From NCBI GenBank assembly GCA_963575645.1, contig OY754467.1:9176001-9240000 (forward strand): a DNA stretch of 64,000 nucleotides, in the 5' to 3' direction. The translations under genes and the position numbers were made by a program. Source of the stretch: Xanthostigma xanthostigma (lineage: Eukaryota; Arthropoda; Insecta; Raphidioptera; Raphidiidae). Positions 34,361 through 45,934 of the stretch are shown here, piece by piece (the stretch's first letter is position 1; each line of letters begins with the position of its first letter). The notes beneath the pieces were generated by a model. The model did not search any database, was not told the DNA's origin, and worked only from the letters and a program-made list of their open reading frames with translations.

Positions 34361-35084
34361 CGAGAAACGAAAGAAATGCTCCACAAAAATGTGGAATATC
34401 AAAGTAGGGAATTGTAGGTATAAAAAAGATAAAAAGTTGGGAGATAGATGAATCTTTATTATTTTATATAATAATAAAGGGAACTAGTGAAAATATCAGT
34501 TAGATTTTTAAGGATAAGATGTAGATTGTATATATAGGTACTTATACGTATTTTTTATCAGCGCCTGCGATCAGCTGGTACAGGTCAGTCATAAACTGGT
34601 CGGTTTGAACGTGAAGTACTATCGGTACACTACAAGCACTATACCATGTATATACAGTGAAATCTCTTTTCAATGAACTTCTATTTAACAGTTTTTTGTG
34701 CGATCATTATCTACAGATTAATAAGGAGATTTTTTGTTGAATGATAAAGCATTTATCTGACATTATTAAAGAAAAGCATGAAAAACAAGATGGTCGGTAC
34801 TGGAATTATCTTTTCTCATGGCGAGAGGCAGTAGAAAAAATTCCTAGCCATGTCTGTTTCTTCCGAGATTCGAACCCGTTACCTTCCAAACGTGGGATCT
34901 CGTGACTTCTTTTGCCGTTCCCTATAATCTTTCATTAATAACAAATAAAATCAATTTTAGAATAAAAATCTATTTATTTTCAATTTTCAATAGGGGGTAC
35001 GTCGTCCATATACGAGAAACAAGCTGAACGAGCTAAGGTCTTTACTAATAAATATAAAATATATTTTCAAGTAGAAGAAAACCT
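34361..35084. other. No gene; diverged SINE copy at 34733-34910
   Basis: 34800-34905 matches the tRNA-headed SINE (GGCGAGAGGCAGTAG, GAGATTCGAACCCGTTACCT) in the same orientation as the copies at 8697 and 16411, but is much more diverged. Confidence 0.55.
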
Positions 35085-35697
35085 TTGTTGACATTTGATT
35101 ATAATAAAGAAACTAAAATTTCTAATATCGCGTGAGGTGACGCGGGTAACGGCTAGTATTCAATATGATATTAACTATTCGTTTCCATGGTTATACCTAC
35201 ATAGTATGTTCCACGTCATGTAAAAATTAATGAAAGCATGCCTAACCAGTTTATTTCTGACAGATCCATAAATCAAAAGAGCGGATGATTTTTTTTTTAT
35301 TTTCAAAATATTTCCGAAACTATAAAGTTTAGAAAAACATTTTTTTAACAAAACTTTCTTGAAAAAATAAATAGAATAATAAGCCGTTATGAAAAGTATA
35401 CCATTATTATATAAAAAATATCGTTTTAGCAGATATCTCTTCTGCGCATGCGCCGATTTTCCCCAAAAACAGTAGGGCTTTTCATATTTGCATACCAAAC
35501 ATCCTCCCAAAATTTGGTTTCAATCCGCTCATCCGTTTGACCTGTATCTGACTAACAGACGCACAGAGTTTTTCCAAAAATATGTTTTTTGGATTCGGGG
35601 GACCTCAAAACGGAAAGATATTGTAAAAGTTTTGAAAAGTGATTTTTGACCTTATAAACTAGTACCATTCCCCACTTGTGGGTTGGAATGGTAAAAT
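35085..35697 (-). mobile_element. H element copy H4 (partial)
   Basis: From TCTAATATCGCGTGAGGTGA near 35125 to GGGTTGGAATGGTAAAA at 35694 it matches copy H2; both ends are missing. Confidence 0.75.
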
Positions 35698-36059
35698 ACT
35701 TATATGTCATTTTACATCTTATCGCGTGCATGAAACGCAGGTTCCACTGTACACATATAACTTTGGTAGAAGTAAACATGCATACAGGTACGACACTGTT
35801 ATAAGAGAGTCTACCTGGCCAGTCAACTGCAGCTCTACCGCGGCAATCCGCCAACTGTTGCTCGCAGTGCGTCGTGGAAAGCGAAACGCTACAGGTATGC
35901 TACGACGACCGTAACGGCCAGGCTGTACCTGTCCACAGAAATTTCTCTGTATACTACATACCTATATAATGGCCGCCACGCAAGCATCGTATTATCAAGG
36001 CGCAAGATATTGTTTATTTTTATTATCGGTCATAACGTTCGAATACGGATCGCGTCGTA
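35698..36059. other. Region upstream of Egfr, no gene; possible proximal promoter
   Basis: GC content rises toward Egfr. No repeat with clear ends is seen. TATATAATGGCCGCCACG is at about 35970. Confidence 0.35.
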
Positions 36060-36302
36060 GTGATTCAACTTCTTCAGTTAATTGAAAGACACGTTTACAA
36101 AGCTCCAAAGCTGAACTTTGTCTATAGAAACATTAGAAACAGTGTTTGAGATGATTGCCCGAGTGAATTTTTTGGGTTGTGTTTTGTGTGTTTGAAAACG
36201 ACGATGGTTGGTGAATGTTTTCTGTGGTGGTCGGTGGTTATTGAAGTGGTTTTATTTGTCGATTGGAACAGCGTAGATATGTGCAGCAACAGGTAGTTCA
36301 CA
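36060..36302 (+). promoter_or_regulatory. Egfr: Likely Egfr 5' leader, with a 31-codon upstream ORF
   Basis: The sequence before the Egfr ATG is less repetitive and GT-rich. It holds an upstream ORF from ATG 36204 to TAG 36294-36296 (30 residues; starts MVGECFLWW), with a second in-frame ATG at 36279. The stop lies only 6 bases before the Egfr start, so reinitiation could matter if this ATG is in the mRNA. A shorter uORF starts at ATG 36150. The transcription start is not known. TATATAATGG near 35970 is a weak TATA candidate. The uORF is seen directly; its use is inference. Confidence 0.45.
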
Positions 36303-36480
36303 ATGCAATTGCCGGACTGTCGGACACTGCACTTGAATCCATTGTTGTGGTCGGTTATTGTTTGTTGTGCAGTGTCCGCGGTTGTTGGTGTGAGATCTGG
36401 CGCCACTGTAACAACAGCCGGAGGCGCCGTCGGTGCCGGTAGGGTTGCTACTGATAAGACTGAATTCACCAGAGGAAAAA
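36303..36480 (+). CDS. Egfr: Egfr coding exon 1: signal peptide and N-terminal leader (partial gene)
   Basis: First coding exon of the epidermal growth factor receptor, a surface receptor tyrosine kinase of the Ras/MAPK pathway. The ATG at 36303 has A at -3. It encodes 59 residues plus one base: a short polar start (MQLPDCRTLHLNP), a hydrophobic core (LLWSVIVCCAVSAVVG) typical of a signal peptide, then a variable linker ending DKTEFTRGK. The exon ends at a clear donor, AAA|GTAAGT, in phase 1. The leftover A joins TA at the 56049 acceptor to give Ile, so the protein reads TRGK-ICIGTNGRMSVPSN. From memory, fly Egfr has NEFVKGKICIGTKSRLSVPSN at the same place, which is why I join two exons 19.6 kb apart. 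The linker is poorly conserved, as expected. Certainty rests on the phase match, the donor and the shared EF..GK motif; no transcript was available. Confidence 0.88.
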
Positions 36481-36600
36481 GTAAGTCACTTAACTCAGCA
36501 ATCCTAGTGTCTATAGAATCTACAATCTTAAAAAATTTGGTTAAACTGTTACGTAGAATACCTATACCTTGCTATTTTCTAATTCTAGTAGCTCTATAAA

Positions 36601-36850
36601 TGAAGAAGAAGAAGAAGAAGAAATCTTTATTTACAATAATAATTATTTACAACTATATGTACAATCTAATATAGGGGTTTCAGCAAAATTGCTATATAAA
36701 AATAGAAAGACTAATTTGCGAGTTACGAGGTCCACTTTAAAAAAAAACTGGGTTCTGTATTTAGGGTTGTTAGAACAAACAAAAAACACTTTTTTAACGC
36801 ATCTTCGTCATCATTAGACATAATTAGAATATTAGATTGAGTTAATCTAC
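36601..36850 (-). mobile_element. LINE 3' end on the minus strand with (TTC)n tail
   Basis: Read on the minus strand it ends TGTAAATAAAGATTTCTTC and on through (TTC)n. It is a short, 5'-truncated insertion 120 bases into Egfr intron 1. Confidence 0.5.
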
Positions 36851-36907
36851 AGAAAATCCTGGTTATTTGTCGACTTGAGTCAGCATAAAATAGGAAAGCA
36901 CAAAACC

Positions 36908-37179
36908 TAACTAATAATATTATAAATGCGAATGTGAGTTTGTTCGTTTGTTACGCTTTCACGCGTAAACCGCTGAACGGATTTCGATCAAATTTGGCAA
37001 GGAGATAGATTACATCCTGCGGAAGGACATAGGCTACTGTTTGTCCCAAAAAACAACTCTGAAGGGGTGAAAAAAATCAAAGTGTACAAACATTGTATTT
37101 TTAAGTGGTACTACAATATATACAGTTGACGCTGCCGTGTTTCTTCTCAGTCGCGTGCGGAGCCGTGGGTAGCAGCTAG
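36908..37179 (+). mobile_element. Non-autonomous Helitron, third family
   Basis: 5' TAATATTATAAATGCGAATG, then AAACCGCTGAACGGATTTCG and a 3' end GGAGCCGTGGGTAGCAGCTAG. The opposite-strand relative is at 46739-47367. Confidence 0.75.
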
Positions 37180-37736
37180 TATTCTTATATGTTCGAGTGC
37201 ACTTTTGAGCCAACACCACTCTTGTCTATTATAATCGTTAATGTTTTAATTATGCAACCAGTAAATTATACTTCTATCTCTTCTATTAAAAACATCCTCA
37301 TAGAAAAATCCTGAGACATTTTATTTAAATAACATGATGTGTATATAGGAATTGATTAAATGAAAATCGCGGGAAAGCTTGACATCCGGCCTTAATCGAT
37401 AATTTCTGACCGAAATGACGTTTCATAACTTAAATTAATTGCCTATTGTTTTTCGGAGCGTATCTGATTTGAATATTTCTATTTCTTATCGTTATATTTT
37501 TGTTTTTCGTTGCGCAATTGTTTTACGTGCTTTTGTTTTATATAGACGGCGTACTTAAAATTTCCACTCGGAATTCAAGAAATTCGATACTATAATAAAC
37601 GTAAATAACAATTGGTTATATTATTATTCTATCTTCGTCTCCATGATGCAACAGATTCAGCCAAAATGTTACCGGAATGTTAAACTAACAGACATTTTTG
37701 AATGTAATTTGTGTAAGAAATACTATACTCTGACCG
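37180..37736. other. No gene seen
   Basis: AT-rich intron sequence. Confidence 0.35.
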
Positions 37737-38422
37737 CAGGGTGGCCACAGACCTGAAAAACCTGGAATTATCAGGGAATTTAATGCAACCTGGAAATATC
37801 AGAGAATTTTACAAAATATCAGGGAAAAATTGCGTTTTGGAATTTAGAATTTCTAGTTTTAAAACTGCCTTCAGAATCGAAAAAAGTTTTTCCAAATATC
37901 TGGTTATTGAGCCTGGTGTTGAAGTTTTAACTTGGTATTTTTTTGTTTGCTATGCGATCATTTATCGCTGATATATCGGTGATTAAGTAAAAAGTAACCT
38001 TTGGTTTTTTACCATCGATCAATCCATCGTACAGTAAAAAAAAGGTTTACTTTACCATCATTAGTTTAAAAGATGTTTTCTATGCCTGAAAAAATGCTAG
38101 AAAATTGTTTTAATGCTCATTTTTTATATGAAAAAGTACAAAAAAAATGACTTTAAACTTTAAATATCTCGATCATACAAATAAGATATTCATATCATCT
38201 AAAAGTAAGTAGGTATAATAAATTTCCTGGAAAACCTGGAATTATCAGGGAAATTTGAAATCATTTTTCTGTGGCCACCCTGTATTCGTCAGTGATGATT
38301 AGGCGGAATAAAAATATAAAAAAATGTAGCCCTTTATAGTCCTTCATCATGGAAAAGTATATTTCCTATGGAAAACCTGGAATAATAAGTACAATTTAAA
38401 AGCGATTTTGTGTGGTCACCCT
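37737..38422 (+). mobile_element. hAT-like element, CAGGGTGGCCACAGA ends (copy 2)
   Basis: Left CAGGGTGGCCACAGACC; the matching right end TCTGTGGCCACCCTG occurs at 38268-38282, and a variant, TGTGTGGTCACCCTG, at 38408-38422. Flanks TCTGACCG and TCTGAGGC share TCTGA. The repeated second end suggests a duplication of the right part. No coding sequence. Confidence 0.7.
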
Positions 38423-38439
38423 GTCTGAGGCTGGTACTC

Positions 38440-38991
38440 AAGGCCTCAGGCAGGGGAGTATTTTGGGGCTTCATCCCCCCCCCCCGAAATGCCTAAGTCA
38501 ACTCACCATTTTATACTTGCTCACTAAAATATCTTCGACTCTTTTTTCGGATCTGTGATACGACAATCGGATTCCACGTTTTTCGGAACGAGTAAAATCG
38601 AAATGTAACGCATTGTTAATAAATTAAATGAATCATTTAACTCTTTCGTCGAAATCTACGTCGGCTGCCTTCTAATTAAATTTGTATTTATGTAAAATTA
38701 TAATATATGTATGCATATTTTCAAATAAAGTTATTACTAATTATTGCTAATTATTACTAATTATATGAAGATGATACAAAACGTTAGTAAGTATTAAATG
38801 CAAGTTTAAAAAAATCTCAGTATTGCTTCATTTTCGATCCTTATGCCACGGAATTCTTTCCAAATACTCATCATTAACTTCAATGGATCACAGTTACTCT
38901 ATTTATTGAATAGAGTCAATCTTCATTACTAATTATTGTCTCTAGTCCAAAGCTCGACTCCCCCCCGAAGTGAATTCCTGGCTACGACCTT
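38440..38991. mobile_element. 552-bp element with a 10-bp target duplication GCTGGTACTC
   Basis: GCTGGTACTC flanks at 38430-38439 and 38992-39001. Ends AAGGCCTCAGGCAGGGGAG and CCTGGCTACGACCTT are weak inverted repeats. It has a C-tract at 38475-38485. Its middle (ATTCCACGTTTTTCGGAACG to CAAATAAAGTTATT) recurs at 52334-52506. A 9-10-bp duplication would fit a Mutator-like element; this is inference. Confidence 0.65.
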
Positions 38992-39001
38992 GCTGGTACT
39001 C

Positions 39002-41580
39002 TCACCACTTTTTTACGCACTCAATTTATTCCCATAATCTCCACCTTCTATATATATATATAGGTATAGGTAATGGAAACATTCCAACTATTCCAAGCAA
39101 TTTTAAATTATTGTTTTGAGTTTGTTTACTGATTTAATCCTTACTTAACGCGATTTTCTGAGTGGGTATGAAGCACAGATAATTGTCGAGGTGTTAAATG
39201 TTGGGCGTAAAATATTGCATCGTTTTATTTTATGTATAGTTTCTTGTGCAATACCTGTGAGTATAAAATCTAAATTGAAATATAGACATTTACATATTAC
39301 TATTGATCACCACATTAACTATAAAAGGCGACGTCGTCTAAACGCGAAGACTTTTCAACCGATTTTCATGCGGTTTTCACGAAGTGTATAGAGAAAAGAA
39401 ATATCTAATTATATGCTATACATTTCCAGTGGATTTCGATGGAACATTGTAAAACGAATAAAAAATGCTGGGTTGCTGAAAACATTTTCAAAAAATCTGA
39501 GTTGACAATAACTATAAATTGTGATTAGGTATAAAATTACAGTTTTTATATGTGCAGGAGAAGTCTAATGTTATTAAATCCCTATCATGTAGAACATTAG
39601 ACTGTAGGTACTTACACAAAACAAACGATTGATCTATATATAGATAAAGATTGCTTTCCAAACGAAATTTTGTACAAAATGCGAAGAAAAACTACTTCTA
39701 CAAAAAGAAATAGTCGCAATCTAAGGTTATTTGTCAAATTAGATTTTCTGTCAATGCTTTTTGCAACCGAGCATAATACCTATATAGGTATTATTGTTTA
39801 ATATAATATCTAACCTTAAAGTGCAAGCATATACCTACTGTGCGATCGGCGAAAGAAGACCGGTGGGGAAAGGGCAAGAAGTCGTTGATGTGTTCCCAAA
39901 TTATCGGAATTCATAGGCGGCGCATAGCAAGGCATGCAAACAATGTATAGCTTTAAATTTTAAGGCATTATTTTGAGCCTCTAACTCGCACATTTTAATT
40001 ACATTCGCTATGAGCTCCCTAGCGCCACTTCTAACTGTTTTTCCCTTTTTACTTTCCATTTTGATGATATTCAGACAACACCCCTCAACTTAGTCCGTGA
40101 ACGCACACCTATGTACTGTCTGGTGTATGATTTTTTTGTACTGTTAGCAAGTGTCGCTGTGTAGTCGTACAGCTATGGCAATAGTACAATTATCGCGATA
40201 CGACAATTGCGACACGTTTGGTCGACTGGACTCCCTTATTGCATAGAAGCGGTTCCAGGATCATTACCTTTTACTAATATAAAATACATGTGCGCTCTTC
40301 TGCAATAAGGTCATAGGACTACATTCCATAGACCGGTCTTCTTTTAAAAATCCAACAGTACTGTTTAGTGTTTAAGTCAGACTGTCAAAATTGAAGTTCA
40401 CAGGAGCAAAGCCGCAAATAAAAGTTAGGTGTATGTAGCGCGAGCGAAGCCGCGGGTGCAGGCTAGTAATATATAAAACGTTTGAAGCGATTTAATTCCA
40501 GGTATAACAATTTCTATACCTTCTACGAATTTTAAAATCTGTCTAAATTATAAAATGCAGGTGTAGTAGGTACCTACTAATATTTTTTAATATCACAGAA
40601 AAAACTCGTTCTCAAATTACAGCGCAGCATCTGAAATACTGGATACAAACAGAAGCTGCAGGGTTATTATTTGTTATAATTGTTCTTTTGTTGAGAACAC
40701 TGACAAGAATTACTTGATACACCTTCTCTTTGAAATCAATGCTCTCTTTACAATACCGATGTCGTTTGATCGTTATTCGACGATTCTTTGTTGCATTATT
40801 GCATCGTTTTAGCGAAAATATTCTTCAAAAAGTATTCTGTTTGTATAATATAATCGAATACAAATTTAGAGACTTTAATGCTCAATGAGAAAGGCCGGGT
40901 TCCTTTCTTACTTGATCGTTAAACTCTCTCGTATAAAACTTTCCGCTAAATATCAGTAGAATGTTACAGGCTGGGAAGTTTTGGTTTTGAAACGTATGTT
41001 TATTCTTATTTTCTTTATATTTCTGAAGACCACCAACCTCCAGGGTTGTCGTGGACCTAGTGCAAACTATAATTTTCAGTTAATTTTTACCACTTACTTA
41101 TCCAGTTCTCAAATTAACTGAGTTTTAATGTAAAACCGACATCGAGCGAACAAATCAGTCGCGGGAGAAGACGGAATACCGATATTCTTTGCCAACGCAT
41201 TACGAGTGGTTTTTATAGATATTTGTTTAGAAGTGGATGCCAAAAGTACAATTAATTATTTAAATAACTTTGCGATAAAATAGTGAAATAAAACATAGCC
41301 TATAGCATTTCTGGAATCATAAGAAATGTGGTAGGTATATAAAACATGTACCTATAGAAAAATGTTTAGTAATTAGTTGTTAGTAAATAATAGATATTAT
41401 AGTAATAAGTTATTTATTGTTTATGAAGGGTCAGCAATAAATTATTATACTTACCTATTATAACTAATTGTTAAATAAATATACTGTGAAACTATCAAAT
41501 GTGTAACTTCAAAAAGACTTGAAGATCCCAAAAAAGTTTCATCAAAATTCGTCAAATAGTTATTTAAATTCATTCAAACA
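39002..41580. other. Egfr intron 1 sequence, no gene; Helitron fragments
   Basis: CAACCGATTTTCATGCGGTT at about 39357 and a plus-strand Helitron 3' end, GAAGCCGCGGGTGCAGGCTAG, at 40446-40466. The rest is AT-rich. No exon-like frame is found. Confidence 0.45.
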
Positions 41581-41584
41581 TGTA

Positions 41585-41918
41585 ACCTCTTTATAGTGTC
41601 CATCGTTATAACGAAAAACTCCCTATAACGTAGACATTTGTACAATTTGGTTGGTTTACCTTAAAACCCATACATTAATACCCTCTTTATAGCGCAACAG
41701 CTATTCTCTATTACGAAGAAATATGTTCATATTTAGACGTCGGAAAATCTTTACAGGACGATTCTGAACCATCACCAACTATTCAACAAGCACTTGATGC
41801 CGCCAAACTTTTCGAAAAATTCTTATTGTTTAATGAAGATGATTTCAGCACATCCCAAGACAGGCATAAGATACTTAATAAAATGCAAAACAAATATTGA
41901 GATTCGTTATAAAGAGGT
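41585..41918 (+). mobile_element. pogo/Tigger-type DNA transposon, internally deleted
   Basis: ACCTCTTTATA ends with TA on both sides (41583-41584 and 41919-41920). The left TIR is longer, with a second ATCGTTATAACG pairing to CGTTATAAAGAGGT on the right. Length 334 bp. It retains the end of a transposase gene. Confidence 0.72.
41715..41900 (+). pseudogene. C-terminal remnant of a pogo/Tigger-like transposase
   Basis: An open 60-odd-codon stretch ending in TGA at 41898-41900 reads SLQDDSEPSPTIQQALDAAK and then LFEKFLLFNEDDFSTSQDR, the acidic and helical tail typical of DDE transposases of the pogo/Tigger and CENP-B type. The DNA-binding and catalytic parts are absent. Confidence 0.6.
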
Positions 41919-41920
41919 TA

Positions 41921-42864
41921 CACAGTAGATAATAACATAGTCCTTCAGTCGATTGCTGCTATATGTCAGGGATAATTTAACGATTAAATCTTTAAAAGCA
42001 GTCTGGAATCGCTATACGAATGGGTTATTGTCAAAACTCGTTAATACGTGAAGCGAACACCATGCTGGTATAGTATAAAACTACAGATGACTGGTAATTG
42101 CTCGTATTCCTCGCGGGAGAAGAAACTGACTAATTTGGAATGATTTAATCTCTATCACTTAGGGAGTCGGAAATCAGTAATTTTCGAGAAAATCTATTTC
42201 GGTTTTCTTTTTACAAAAATCCGAGTTAAAAATTAAAAAAAAAAATATTCTCACTTTTTGGCCTGAATTTTTCCATGATCAGCTTACTAACTGGCCAACC
42301 TTCCTAAAGCTAAAAACCACGAAATTTACTGTTAGATTTTATCTTGTGTGTTAAAACTTACAATAAATTAAAAAAATAAAATAAAAATTCTTCAGTGTTA
42401 TTATTATTAAATTAAAAACGTAATTCCAACCCCCAAGTGATGGAGGTTAAATCATTCCAAATTAGTCATAGTTTCTTCTCCCGAGAGGAATACGAGCAAT
42501 TACCGGTCACCTATATTTCGGTATGAATAAAAATAACATCTACTCTAGTTTATATTTTGTATATATATATATCTATATCAAACACATTATGCAGATATAA
42601 CTCTCACATTTTAATGGGTGTTTATTATAGTAGTACAAGAAGAGTGCCACAAGTTACAGTTATGCAGTTATGCGCAGCTACTGGAATACACCGACTTCCG
42701 GCCCTCGACATATTTACGGTGTATAATATTAATAACACATCTCTCATCATACTATAAACCTTCATTTATTACTGTATATAAATACGTTATGGCTACCTAT
42801 GCCTATACATAAAAGGCATTATCACTTCATTAAGTGTTTAAAATTCGATTAATTTATTTGAAAA
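41921..42864. other. No gene seen
   Basis: TTCCTCGCGGGAGAAGAAACTGACTAATTTGGAATGATTTAA near 42108 has an inverted counterpart near 42452-42500, suggesting a foldback of about 400 bp (42090-42505) of unknown family. Confidence 0.4.
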
Positions 42865-43283
42865 CTAGCGATCCGTCCCGGTTTCACCTGGGTGCGATAG
42901 ATATAATTCTGCAAAATGTATTTCGTTTGCGGCCCGGCGTCTGAACTAATAGCTTTGGGCAAATTCTATACCAGATTTGCTCCTGAACTGATAGTTTTGA
43001 GCGAATTTTAACAAAAAAATGGCGCTACTTGGTACTAAAACAGTTTTTTTTTTGTTTCTGAACTAATAGCTTAGAGTAAATTCTGTCAGATGCCGTTACA
43101 TGCTATTAAAACAGTGTTTTTGAGAAAACACCTTAATTTTGTACAAAATATTTAATAAAAAACTATCCTATAGCGTAAGTTGCACCAAGTAAGACACATT
43201 TACAAAATTTCATTAAAATCTGTTCAGTGGTTTCGAAGATTAGCGCGGCCAAAATTGTAACACGAGTTTTTTATATATATAGA
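42865..43283 (-). mobile_element. Non-autonomous Helitron, fourth family
   Basis: 3' CTAG at 42865 with hairpin CACCCAGGTGAAACCGGGAC; 5' end near 43283. AACTAATAGCTT-type words repeat inside. Its 5' end abuts a hAT-type MITE. Confidence 0.65.
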
Positions 43284-43285
43284 TT

Positions 43286-43789
43286 AGTGATGTGCCGGAT
43301 CGGATACGGATCTGAATACGGATTTTTGGTTTCAAGATCCGCGGATACGGATACGGATCTTAACTTTCTTAGAGTACGCGGCGGTAAATATTGCACATCG
43401 ACCTTTGGAAAGAGACTATCTGTTATGGGAAAAAGTTATTGACCTCTTTAAGAGTTAACTCTCATAACAGATTGTCTCTTTCCAAAGATCGATGTGCAAT
43501 ATCTCATTATAAAGATAGTTGATTTAGTACCTTTGAGCTATGTACTATTAGTATGGTACTCACTACGATAAATGTTTGCAATATAAAGGTGCCAAATACG
43601 ATTTAAAAAAATAAAAAATAATCTGAATGGAATTTAACAGGTTTTCATTATTACCTAATCACCTATATATATAAAATTTCATCTATATGAATTGAAAATT
43701 AATAAGGTAAAAGATCCGCCAAAAATTAACGGATACGGATCTTTCTTCTCTCTCGGATATCCGTGGATACGGATATCCGGCACATCACT
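43286..43789. mobile_element. hAT-type MITE with internal palindrome
   Basis: AGTGATGTGCCGGAT and ATCCGGCACATCACT ends, about 504 bp. Flanks TATAGATT and AATAGATA match in six of eight bases. Inside, ATTGCACATCGACCTTTGGA pairs with CCAAAGATCGATGTGCAAT. CGGATACGGAT words recur near both ends. Confidence 0.8.
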
Positions 43790-44289
43790 AATAGATACAG
43801 CTACTGAAGAAATCTGTAAATAGCTTATAAAGTTGAACTTTCCTAATTGTGGATGAAGACGTGCCTGGCTTCATCTCTCACCGCGGGCACTCTACTCAGG
43901 CTACAATTTGACAATGTGTAAATTAACAGCTTCGTCTGTGCTAGCTTTATGAAGAAAAAAAAACCAGTTAAATGCATTCTGGGAAAATGGAAAAGGCCAT
44001 TAAATAATAGCATATACGTGCAAATATTCCAAGAGTTCAATACGTTCTCACAATATAAGTATAATATTTAGTTCTATAATCAATAATAGACTTACATATT
44101 TGTTGTGCAAATAGTCAAATTTGTATGCGCATATTTATGAAAAAAATGGACGTAGAAGGTCACCTTAGATTTAATTATTAATTATCGATAATGTTGACTT
44201 GATCAATTAGCATTGTGTTAATTGAATTCCACAATCAACAAAAGCAATATTCTTCACGTTCCTAGCGAATGACATCAATGTATAATAGG

Positions 44290-45390
44290 TATACAAGTGA
44301 ATCTATTTTTACCCGACAACGTCGAAGCAAAAAGGAGGGTTATGAGTTTGACCGGTATGTATGTATGTATGTTCATTGTTCCCTCATAACTTTTAAACTA
44401 CTTATCATAATTTGACAAATGAGGTATCCGTTGGAAGTGTTTTGATCGTCCGCTGGTTCTTACTCATACCTAGCAGCAAATCTCGCAGGGAAAATAGCCC
44501 TTGTTCTAATTTTAAAACTTATCTTCTAAGCTAGCAGGCCAGCCCGCAGTGACGTCATTTCTAACTGAAATTTTTGGATAAAATTAATTCTAACCGATTT
44601 TATAACGATTTCTTTAGCGATACCAATTTTAGACAAACGTATAAAACCGTATAACTTTTTCCAATATTTAATCGTTATAAAATCGGTTAGAGTTAATTTT
44701 TTCCAAAAATTCCAACGGGATACTAAAGTTGAATGGATTTGTGATTTTTCTGGCTTGGTCCGACCAGCGAAACCCGTTTGTGAAAAAAATGGCGCAATTT
44801 GCAATTAAGGAAACAAAAAAAATAGTGATCGTTAATTACTCGAGAAGTAATTGATCGATAACGCTAAAATTATTAGTACATGTTTGGGTCAACAAAGACA
44901 TCATTTTTGAAAATTTTCAGCCATCTATGTGCGGTCATTTTTTAGTAAAAAAAAATAGTGAAAAAAACGCGTTTTAACTTTCGGGGCTATTTGCAAGTTA
45001 ACAATTGCACTTAGCGACCTCTGTCAGTACCTACTCATTTTTTAAGAAACAACTTTCTCAATGCGTATGCTATACCTACTAAAAGTCAAGAGGAACGGAG
45101 ATATTAAAGAAAATAGAGAAGAAAGCACTATTTTCGTCATTAATTGTCAATTATAAAATCAAGCACACCAACAATTTGTAAGCAAACTTAGGGGGTTGAA
45201 CTACACCCTTAAATGAAGCGATTCCAATAATAATCTCACCTGTGCCCGAAAAATACCGAATTGTTAATGTTTAAAGGACATAATATTTTCAAATCAAATT
45301 CCTGTATGAAATAAAAATGGGAAAGATACGGCTTATGTCGAAACCGCGGCATTAATGCAAGCGAAATCCAAAGTCGCGGGTTAAAGCTAG
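44290..45390 (+). repeat. Composite Helitron-like repeat with a MITE piece inside
   Basis: Starts CGACAACGTCGAAGCAAAAA, a common insect repeat start, and ends AAAGTCGCGGGTTAAAGCTAG at 45390 (CTAG). 44456-44562 is a piece of the GGCCGCTGCACACG MITE. An inverted repeat (TCTAACCGATTTTATAACGA) lies at 44569-44611 and 44670-44711. Confidence 0.5.
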
Positions 45391-45605
45391 TATATTTGAA
45401 TAACGCTTCTCCGCTTATAAACTGCAGTCCGTTGAAACGCATCATATCTATTATATTTATTCAATTGATATGCAAAATAAACACCGGCGTCAAGGCGGTA
45501 ACCCCTTTAGAAGAGAATTATATAACAATTTATTAATATAATGGCATAATCTCTCGGTGACCGTTAAATTTATATACCTACTTGCGTTTCTTTTTTATTT
45601 ATACA

Positions 45606-45934
45606 CTAGCGGCCTGTCCCGGTTTCACCCGGGTGCAACACTGTTCTGGAAATATTATATTGAATTTCCCATCTACACAGCAGAACTATCAAAGTACATT
45701 GTTTTGACGTATCTCTTAAGATTTGGCCAGCGTTAGCCAGGTAAGCGTTACGAAAACAAAACACCAGTTCAGCCATTTTGCACAAAATATTTACGGATTA
45801 TAAACAGAAACCTTCCTCGTTTATCGCTCTTTCTATTAGTGAAAACCGTATGAAAATCCGTTCGGTAGTTTTTGAGTTTATCGCGTTCAGACAGACAGAC
45901 GCGGCAGAGGGATTTTGTGTTATATATGTATATA
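45606..45934 (-). mobile_element. Non-autonomous Helitron next to another Helitron
   Basis: 3' CTAG at 45606 with GTTGCACCCGGGTGAAACCG; the 5' end runs up to the 3' end of the next Helitron at 45935. Confidence 0.6.

Noticed and set aside
36122-36469. Minus-strand ORF over the Egfr leader and exon 1
   Set aside because: Pro/Thr-rich shadow of a GT-rich leader; no donor or acceptor logic, while the + strand joins exactly to the ectodomain exon.
42557-42812. Alternative Egfr first exon
   Set aside because: The frame is not followed by a phase-1 donor and has no convincing signal peptide.
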